The position numbers were made by a program, and so were the translations under genes. Positions 5,989 through 10,328 of a stretch of 10,328 nucleotides of DNA are shown here, piece by piece. Source of the stretch: Methanobacteriota archaeon (GTDB lineage Archaea > Methanobacteriota > Methanobacteria > Methanobacteriales > Methanobacteriaceae); the NCBI GenBank assembly GCA_023409695.1, contig JAEYQZ010000197.1, forward strand, positions 1-10,328, written 5' to 3'. The notes below the pieces were generated by a model. It worked only from the letters and a program-made list of their open reading frames with translations. It made no database searches and was not told the origin of the DNA. The stretch's first letter is position 1. Every line of letters starts with the position of its first letter.

Positions 5989-5996
5989 AATAAAAA

Positions 5997-6506
5997 ATGG
6001 AATTTTTAGAATTAGTTGAAAAACGATACAGCGTAAGAGCATATAAGCCAGACAATATAGAGGATGAAAAATTAAATACAGTACTTGAAGCAGCACGTCT
6101 TGCACCTACAGCCGTCAATTATCAGCCTTTCCAAATAATAGTTATACATACAAAAGGCCGTAAAAATGAATTGAACAGGATTTATCCTGCAGAGTGGTTC
6201 GTTCAGTCGCCACTTATAATAGGCATATGTGCAGTCCGTGATAAAGCATGGACCCGGAGAGACGGCAAAAACTTTATGGATGTAGATGCAACCATCGTTA
6301 TGGACCACATGATCCTGGCTGCCACTAGCGTAGGACTTGGAACATGCTGGATTGGGGCATTTGATGCAGCTGCTGCAAAAGAAGTTTTAAATTTGCCTGA
6401 AGGTATTGAACCAGTTTTATTTACTCCTCTGGGATATCCTGCAGATGAACCTGGCACCAAAATACGAAAAGACCTATCAGAGATTGTAAGATATGAACAC
6501 TGGTAA
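5997..6506 (+). CDS. Small nitroreductase-family flavoprotein
   Basis: 169 residues, a compact member of the FMN-dependent nitroreductase superfamily. The FMN-phosphate motif RYSVRAY (R10, S12, R14) opens the protein, followed by APTAVNYQPF (36-45, matching the P-[ST]-A-x-N-x-Q-P block), a central helix (DATIVMDHMILAATSVGLGTCWIGAF, 97-122), and PLGYP (144-148) near the C-terminus. These enzymes are usually cytoplasmic homodimers that use NAD(P)H or reduced deazaflavin to reduce nitro compounds, quinones or flavins; the substrate is not visible here. It has a strong GGAGG site and its own ordered promoter, and an oligo-T terminator follows directly, so it appears to be transcribed alone. It is shorter than the roughly 200-residue classic enzymes but has no missing block that I can see. 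Confidence 0.92.
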   Translation: MEFLELVEKRYSVRAYKPDNIEDEKLNTVLEAARLAPTAVNYQPFQIIVIHTKGRKNELNRIYPAEWFVQSPLIIGICAVRDKAWTRRDGKNFMDVDATIVMDHMILAATSVGLGTCWIGAFDAAAAKEVLNLPEGIEPVLFTPLGYPADEPGTKIRKDLSEIVRYEHW

Positions 6507-6515
6507 CCCTATATC

Positions 6516-6521
6516 TTTTTT
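6516..6521 (+). terminator. Oligo-T terminator after the nitroreductase
   Basis: Six T residues ten bases after the stop codon with no strong stem upstream, the usual form of an archaeal terminator. Confidence 0.55.
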
Positions 6522-6584
6522 GTCAGATTCGAATTTTAAACATTAAATTAATGGTACAAATTAATATAATCCACAAAAAGCGTG

Positions 6585-6600
6585 ATTTAATATATTAAAA
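6585..6600 (+). promoter_or_regulatory. Candidate promoter of the winged-helix regulator pair
   Basis: The self-complementary TTTAATATATTAAA (6586-6599) can serve as a TATA box and predicts a start near 6620, giving a leader of about 33 nt. Palindromic AT boxes are common by chance here. Confidence 0.35.
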
Positions 6601-6652
6601 ATAATAAATACATGATCTAAATTAAATAAAACACAATAAGAGTATTGAGCGT

Positions 6653-6943
6653 ATGAAGTACATGGAGAAACTGCTTTGGTGGTTAATAACTGGTAAAAGA
6701 GGAGGTATAAACCGTGCCAGGATTATTAAAGCGCTTAATGATAGGCCATATAACGCTCATCAGCTTGCAAAGGAACTCGATTTAGATTATAAAACAGTGC
6801 GACATCACATTAAAATTTTAGAAGAAAATAAAGTAATTAAATCCACCGGAGACTCCTACAGTAAATTATATTTCCTAACTGAAGACGTGGAACAAAATTA
6901 TGATATTTTTCAGGAAATCTGGGAAAAAATAATCGAAACATAA
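6653..6943 (+). CDS. Winged helix-turn-helix regulator (ArsR-like)
   Basis: 96 residues. The DNA-binding fold fills the middle: INRARIIKAL (19-28) and AHQLAKELDLDYKTVRHHIKILEENKVI (35-62), where YKTVRHHI is the recognition helix, then a short wing (STGDSYSKLYFL, 64-75). The C-terminal helix (80-96) is suited to dimer formation. No metal-binding cysteine pair is present, so metal sensing of the ArsR kind is not indicated. The gene ends 26 bp before a small three-helix membrane protein on the same strand. Small winged-helix regulators are often paired with small membrane proteins in archaea, where the membrane partner may sense or hold the regulator. ATG 6662 is a possible alternative start; no good Shine-Dalgarno precedes either. 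Confidence 0.85.
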   Translation: MKYMEKLLWWLITGKRGGINRARIIKALNDRPYNAHQLAKELDLDYKTVRHHIKILEENKVIKSTGDSYSKLYFLTEDVEQNYDIFQEIWEKIIET

Positions 6944-6961
6944 GTATCATTAAATGCATAA

Positions 6962-6966
6962 GAGGT
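6962..6966 (+). promoter_or_regulatory. Ribosome binding site that favours ATG 6973 for the membrane protein
   Basis: GAGGT lies 3 nt before the ATG at 6970 but 6 nt before the adjacent ATG at 6973; the second spacing is the more usual one. Confidence 0.5.
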
Positions 6967-6969
6967 AGA

Positions 6970-7299
6970 ATGATGATAGAATTAACCTTTTTAAATCAAA
7001 TAATAATTTACATAGCTATTGCAGTGGGAATTGCAAATGTTTGCTTACTTTCAGGGTTAGTTTACTTTTACAGGGAAAGTTACAAGCAGCTGGAATCTAA
7101 ATTTACCATAGGGCTCTTATATTTCTCAACCATTCTACTAATTCAAAATATTCTTCTAGTTATAGCTTTGGCAATATTTTTAATTTTAGGCATAGAAATT
7201 CATCAATTAGACGGTACAGAGCACTATACTATTCTGCTTTTAATTAATTTAGCTCAACTCATAGCTTTAACCATTCTATTTAAGATAACATGGGATTAA
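6970..7299 (+). CDS. Small three-helix membrane protein, partner of the winged-helix regulator
   Basis: 109 residues (107 if ATG 6973 is used). No named family recognised with certainty. Three hydrophobic segments: about 9-34, 46-75 and 85-106. A charged loop YRESYKQLESK (34-44) follows the first helix and a polar loop EIHQLDGTEHYT (76-87) follows the second. By the positive-inside rule the first loop is probably cytoplasmic. No catalytic motif is visible. Position 26 bp after the regulator, with its own GAGGT site, indicates co-transcription. A role as signal input or anchor for the regulator is inference. A zone of three T tracts lies 100-150 bp downstream. Confidence 0.75.
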   Translation: MMIELTFLNQIIIYIAIAVGIANVCLLSGLVYFYRESYKQLESKFTIGLLYFSTILLIQNILLVIALAIFLILGIEIHQLDGTEHYTILLLINLAQLIALTILFKITWD

Positions 7300-7397
7300 C
7301 TACCAATCTTAGATAATAAAAAAATAACAATTTAATTGGTATAATCGCGAATTTTAATTACTAACTAAATAATATGGGACTAAATCTCATTTTAAAC

Positions 7398-7450
7398 TTT
7401 TTTAGTATTGCATTATATTCATTTTTTAAATACTTCTAATTATCCTTTTT
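7398..7450 (+). terminator. Oligo-T terminator zone
   Basis: Three T tracts, 7398-7403 (T6), 7422-7427 (T6) and 7446-7450 (T5), downstream of the membrane-protein gene; the first follows the small stem at 7374-7390. Confidence 0.45.
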
Positions 7451-7557
7451 AAAGTTGGATGGTAATTGGTAAAGATTGGGGTGTAACACTGGAATAACTA
7501 CTTAAATTACAGTCCCATTATGTTAATTTACTGATTTAAAAGTTAAGAATGTTTATA

Positions 7558-7562
7558 GGGAG
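7558..7562 (+). promoter_or_regulatory. Shine-Dalgarno site deciding a TTG start
   Basis: GGGAG lies 10 nt before TTG 7573 but 28 nt before the next in-frame ATG (7591), so translation most likely starts at the TTG. Confidence 0.6.
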
Positions 7563-7572
7563 CGAATAAGAA

Positions 7573-8142
7573 TTGATTGAACAGCTAAACATGGCATTAT
7601 TCCACATGATAAATCAATATGCAGGACTAAATCCATTTGTAGATACCATTGGCGTATTAGCTGCCCAATATATGCCCCTAATATTTGTTATAGCCCTTAT
7701 TTACCTTTGGATTAAAAATAGAGCAACAACCAAAAATATTGTCTTATACAGCATATATGCCGCAATTTTAGGACTTATCATAAATTATATCATAGGACAG
7801 TTTTATTTCCACCCAAGGCCTTTTATGATACCTGTTGGGACCACTTTATTCTATTATCCTGCCGAAACATCTTTTCCTTCAGATCATACAACTTTTATGC
7901 TTTCTATAGCATTCATGATGAGTTATTTTAAAGAAACTCGAAAAATAAGCTTGATATTGGTGATTTTAGGGTTAATCGGAGGCTTCTCAAGAGTTTTTGC
8001 AGGAGTACATTTCCCATTGGACATTATAGGAGCCTTAGGAGTTTCAATAATAGCATCATTAACAGTTTATTATCTAAAGGACAATTTAACCTCCTTAAAT
8101 AGAAAAATTGAAGGAGTATATTCTAAAATAGCGGGAAGATAA
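7573..8142 (+). CDS. PAP2-family phosphatase resembling undecaprenyl-diphosphatase BcrC/YbjG
   Basis: 189 residues from a TTG start, chosen for the GGGAG site and because residues 2-14 (IEQLNMALFHMIN) look like the opening of YbjG/BcrC. It is a polytopic membrane protein with about five to six helices. The three phosphatase motifs are HPRPF (80-84; R82), FPSDHTT (101-107; S103, H105) and GFSRVFAGVHFPLD (137-150; R140, nucleophile H146, D150). The Asp in PSDH and the lack of lysine seven residues before R82 are shared with BcrC and depart from the KxxxxxxRP/PSGH consensus. BcrC removes a phosphate from undecaprenyl diphosphate on the outer face of the membrane so that the carrier can be reused. 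The same role for the archaeal wall or glycan carrier is inferred. It is first of three co-oriented membrane genes. Confidence 0.88.
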   Translation: MIEQLNMALFHMINQYAGLNPFVDTIGVLAAQYMPLIFVIALIYLWIKNRATTKNIVLYSIYAAILGLIINYIIGQFYFHPRPFMIPVGTTLFYYPAETSFPSDHTTFMLSIAFMMSYFKETRKISLILVILGLIGGFSRVFAGVHFPLDIIGALGVSIIASLTVYYLKDNLTSLNRKIEGVYSKIAGR

Positions 8143-8211
8143 GGATTTTCTGATTATTTATTAAAAAACTCAATACTTATCAAATTATAAAATAAATTAG
8201 GAAGATTAAGA

Positions 8212-8835
8212 ATGCATAATATACTATTAAATGGAATATTAAATTATAATACTGCTTTATTTTACTCAATTAATGAGGGCATGGATAATTCAATTTTTAA
8301 CGTTATAATGCCCCTCCTAACTAATTTCGGAAGTTTAATCGCGTGGAGTCTGGTTTGTGCACTTATATTCATATTCGGAGGACAATATGGTAAAAAAGTA
8401 GCCATAATTGGATTATTAGCACTATTTTTAAGTTCTGCTGCTGTACTTGTTTTAAAATATGTCATTGCAGAACCAAGACCATTTTTAGTTTTAAATCACG
8501 TGCATCTCCTAACCACTGAAAATGATTATTCATTCCCATCTGGTCATGCTGCAGCTTCATTTGCAGCGGCTGTTGCCATCGGTAAAAAGTATAGTTTTAT
8601 TATTAAGGGAAAATCATATAAGTTAATTTATCCACTACTGACATTTGCAACAATAGTAGGATTTTCAAGAGTGTATATTGGAGTCCATTATCCGCTAGAT
8701 GTGATTTTTGGAGCAGCCATTGGAACAATATTTGCACTGGCAGTTGTACGATTTGAAAAAAAAATTTTGAATTTCATTGGTTTAAAGAGAATTATAAACA
8801 TTGATATTGCTAAAAAACTCAAAAATATAATTTAA
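8212..8835 (+). CDS. PAP2-family membrane phosphatase, canonical motifs
   Basis: 207 residues, about five to six membrane helices. The catalytic triad of motifs is complete and canonical: K82-x6-R89-P90 (KYVIAEPRPF), FPSGHAAASFA (108-118; S110, H112) and GFSRVYIGVHYPLD (150-163; R153, H159, D163). The family dephosphorylates lipid phosphates (phosphatidate, phosphatidylglycerol phosphate, polyprenyl diphosphate); the substrate is not fixed by these motifs. A basic tail (EKKILNFIGLKR...KKLKN, 182-205) should lie in the cytoplasm. AGGAAG (8199-8204) supports the ATG. It lies 69 bp after the BcrC-like gene and 56 bp before dedA-like, all on one strand. It is clearly diverged from its neighbour, so it is not a recent duplicate. 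Confidence 0.9.
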   Translation: MHNILLNGILNYNTALFYSINEGMDNSIFNVIMPLLTNFGSLIAWSLVCALIFIFGGQYGKKVAIIGLLALFLSSAAVLVLKYVIAEPRPFLVLNHVHLLTTENDYSFPSGHAAASFAAAVAIGKKYSFIIKGKSYKLIYPLLTFATIVGFSRVYIGVHYPLDVIFGAAIGTIFALAVVRFEKKILNFIGLKRIINIDIAKKLKNII

Positions 8836-8891
8836 ATCATATTTTAATCCATATTCAGTATTTTTAAGTTAATTTAAGGAGAAAAAATTAC

Positions 8892-9518
8892 ATGACAAGT
8901 ATAATCGAATTGGTAAGTAATTTTGCAATTAATATGATAAGCAGTTTAGGTTACTGGGGTGTTTTCATTGGAATGACCATTGAAAGCGCATGTATTCCTC
9001 TTCCAAGTGAAGTAATAATGCCCTTTGCAGGATTTGCAGTATCAGAAGGGAAAATGACACTTTTGGGGATAACCATTGCTGGAACTCTAGGTAACCTTGT
9101 AGGCGGTTTAATCATTTACTTTATTGGGCTAAAAGAAGGAAGACCCCTTCTAGAAAAATATGGGAAATATATACTTATAAGCCACAGCAAACTTGACAGA
9201 GCTGACCACTGGTTTGAAAAATATGGTCATGAAGCCGTTTTGATTGGCCGTATGCTGCCCGTAATAAGGACATTTATATCCCTACCTGCAGGAATCGCCG
9301 GAATGGATCTTAAAAAGTTCACAATCTATACTCTTCTTGGATCATTACCCTGGACCTTTGCTTTAGCTTATATTGGAGTTCAATTGGGCCCCCACTGGGA
9401 AGTAATTAAAGGTTATTTCCATATACTGGACGTAATCGTTGCAATAGGAATAATAGGATTCATAGCTTACCTAATCTACAAATATAAAAAAACAGATAAG
9501 AAAATTACCGATAATTAA
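8892..9518 (+). CDS. DedA-family membrane protein (VTT/SNARE-associated domain)
   Basis: 208 residues. The DedA hallmarks are present: an acidic re-entrant block E31-SACIPLPSE40, glycine-rich GTLGNLVGGLIIYFIG (64-79), and GRMLPVIRTFISLPAGIAGM (119-138), whose R120 and R126 match the pair of arginines essential in studied members. Hydrophobic helices follow at about 141-165 and 178-197, with a basic C-terminal tail. Some bacterial DedA proteins (UptA type) return undecaprenyl phosphate from the outer to the inner leaflet; others affect proton-motive-force-dependent stress resistance. Location behind two PAP2 phosphatases, one BcrC-like, favours the carrier-recycling role. AAGGAG (8876-8881), 10 nt before ATG, supports the start. 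Only 13 bp separate it from the next gene, which converges from the minus strand; a T run (9538-9542) inside that gene's end could stop transcription. Confidence 0.92.
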   Translation: MTSIIELVSNFAINMISSLGYWGVFIGMTIESACIPLPSEVIMPFAGFAVSEGKMTLLGITIAGTLGNLVGGLIIYFIGLKEGRPLLEKYGKYILISHSKLDRADHWFEKYGHEAVLIGRMLPVIRTFISLPAGIAGMDLKKFTIYTLLGSLPWTFALAYIGVQLGPHWEVIKGYFHILDVIVAIGIIGFIAYLIYKYKKTDKKITDN

Positions 9519-9531
9519 AAATCTATCTAAA

Positions 9532-10328
9532 TTAAATCTTTTTAGCAGCCCAGAAGATCATGCGGGCCAGCATCTCTGGTTTAGTTGGAGAAAGTTCAGG
9601 ATGGGGCCCGCTGAGTACGACCCTTCCTGATCCATATGTATCCGTGGCAATTGCAGCATAGTTTTGATAACCTGTTTCATTAGCAGCATACACCACCAGA
9701 GAATCATTAGAACCATCTGTTTTGTACATTGCAGGACCATTCCAGTGATACATTGTAACATTATTCCCTAAACTCAAAAAACCAGAGGTTTTTTGGCCTG
9801 CAAAATTTGAGAAATTTTGCAAGTTCAAAATATTTTCTCCATTAGATGTAATTGAAACAGGTAAATTACCCACATAACCTACAGACTTAGAATTTATATT
9901 AGGCGCAATTCCCCACCCATCATAATCTCCATCAACATGTTTAGAGGCTGCATAAGCACCTGCACATATTCCAACGTAGCCGTTACCATTTTTAACAAAA
10001 TTTTTTAAATCTTCCCCATTAATCTCAGGATTGTTGATATAAGTTATTCCAAGGCCCCCTGGCATGATTAAAACATCATAGCCAGATAAAGTTTGTGAAT
10101 TAATTTCTTCTGTGGTCGAATAATTGAAATATACATCTGAATCAATGTTTTCATTATTTACATAATCTAAACAATCTTTTATCCCATCCACACTACCGGG
10201 AATTACTCCTTCACCATCATAAATTAAAACATTTACTGTTACTGGAGTTGAAGCATCTACCTCACCTTGAGCATTTAACAAATTATCATTATTTTTTCCA
10301 ATATTCAATGGATTACCGTTAATTACAG
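9532..10328 (-). CDS. BPL_N / class-I glutamine-amidotransferase-like protein, C-terminal part
   Basis: Partial: the frame stays open to the right edge. A TTG at 10308 is in frame but has no ribosome binding site and lies in continuous coding-like sequence (VINGNPLNIG), so the true start is probably outside. Numbering from that TTG, the DJ-1/PfpI-like fold shows VNVLIYDGEGV (25-35), YDVLIMPGGLG (77-87), the nucleophile elbow GYVGICAGAY (110-119; C115) and SGPHPE (233-238; H236, E238), giving a likely Cys-His-Glu triad. This matches the biotin-protein-ligase N-terminal-like domain found alone in many archaea. Reaction and substrate are unknown. The Asn- and Ser-rich loops with several N-x-S/T sequons suggest an exported protein whose signal peptide is missing from the window; that is inference. 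A perfect inverted repeat lies within the gene (9799-9821). Confidence 0.85.
   Translation of the reverse strand, partial: VINGNPLNIGKNNDNLLNAQGEVDASTPVTVNVLIYDGEGVIPGSVDGIKDCLDYVNNENIDSDVYFNYSTTEEINSQTLSGYDVLIMPGGLGITYINNPEINGEDLKNFVKNGNGYVGICAGAYAASKHVDGDYDGWGIAPNINSKSVGYVGNLPVSITSNGENILNLQNFSNFAGQKTSGFLSLGNNVTMYHWNGPAMYKTDGSNDSLVVYAANETGYQNYAAIATDTYGSGRVVLSGPHPELSPTKPEMLARMIFWAAKKI
9799..9821. repeat. Perfect 10-bp inverted repeat inside the BPL_N-like gene
   Basis: Arms TGCAAAATTT (9799-9808) and AAATTTTGCA (9812-9821) with a 3-nt loop GAG. It encodes LQNFSNFAG. The GCAAAA/TTTTGC arms resemble the first hairpin of copy A at 5027-5045, but none of the other parts of that element are present. 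Confidence 0.6.

Larger units (their letters stand above)
5549..5996. other. Intergenic region, 448 nt, between the coiled-coil gene and the nitroreductase
   Basis: From left to right: the possible 5' extension of the coiled-coil gene (to 5622), an AT-rich stretch without clear content (about 5640-5773), copy B of the paired-hairpin element (5774-5853), and the nitroreductase promoter (about 5887-5996). A 60-codon open frame at 5723-5905 covers the hairpin element and is not accepted as a gene. Confidence 0.6.
7300..7572. other. Intergenic region, 273 nt, with terminator zone and leader of the PAP2 genes
   Basis: Contains a small stem ATGGGA-CTAAA-TCTCAT (7374-7390, one G-T pair), T tracts, and a stretch unusually rich in G for this DNA (about 7454-7494). 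ATGGGACT (7374-7381) is the reverse complement of AGTCCCAT (7511-7518), so the two could close a long-range stem around the T tracts and the G-rich stretch. No gene is seen. Confidence 0.45.

Noticed and set aside
6072..6460. Minus-strand frames within the nitroreductase gene
   Set aside because: Shadows of a gene with all FMN-binding motifs on the plus strand.
8262..8465. Minus-strand frame within the second PAP2 gene
   Set aside because: Antisense to conserved PAP2 motifs, no start signals.
9558..9761. Second minus-strand frame inside the BPL_N-like gene
   Set aside because: Alternative frame of the same strand; the main frame carries the SGPHPE motif here.

Overview
The window looks like AT-rich archaeal DNA, most probably from a Methanobacterium-like member of the Methanobacteriales. 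The evidence is a secreted adhesin-like protein built from GGAI-type repeats, a two-cluster ferredoxin beside hisB, a ModE-type regulator with paired molybdate/tungstate-binding domains, Shine-Dalgarno sites of the GGTGA/GGAGG kind, at least one likely leaderless start, and oligo-T terminators without GC-rich stems. The genus is inferred from gene content, not from a marker gene. I see no tRNA, rRNA, CRISPR array, integrase or transposase gene.

Layout: (1) 1-1263, minus strand: N-terminal 421 codons of a large adhesin-like surface protein that runs off the left edge. (2) 1264-1663: AT-rich divergent promoter region. (3) 1664-4057, plus: a MOP-superfamily lipid-linked oligosaccharide flippase, then a ModE-like regulator. 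(4) 4177-5007, plus: a 2[4Fe-4S] ferredoxin and hisB in one transcription unit, with overlapping palindromes at the promoter. (5) 5008-5996: a small coiled-coil gene on the minus strand, flanked by two inverted, diverged copies of a paired-hairpin element. (6) 5997-7299, plus: a small nitroreductase with an organised promoter, then a winged-helix regulator paired with a three-helix membrane protein. (7) 7573-9518, plus: a BcrC-like PAP2 phosphatase, a second canonical PAP2 phosphatase and a DedA-family protein. (8) 9532-10328, minus: a BPL_N/class-I-glutamine-amidotransferase-like protein that runs off the right edge.

How the genes may work together: the flippase, the two PAP2 phosphatases and the DedA protein fit a polyprenyl carrier cycle (export of lipid-linked glycan, dephosphorylation of the carrier, return of the carrier phosphate). 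Such a cycle would serve pseudomurein and glycosylation of surface proteins, of which the sequon-rich adhesin-like protein next to the flippase is a possible client. This is inference from families and proximity.

The least explained parts are the paired-hairpin element (two copies, stems conserved with different sequence), the 5' end of the coiled-coil gene (open frame continues upstream and joins an upstream ATG through a one-base shift beside a G run and a TTTAAAC heptamer), and the palindromes in the ferredoxin-hisB and nitroreductase promoters.
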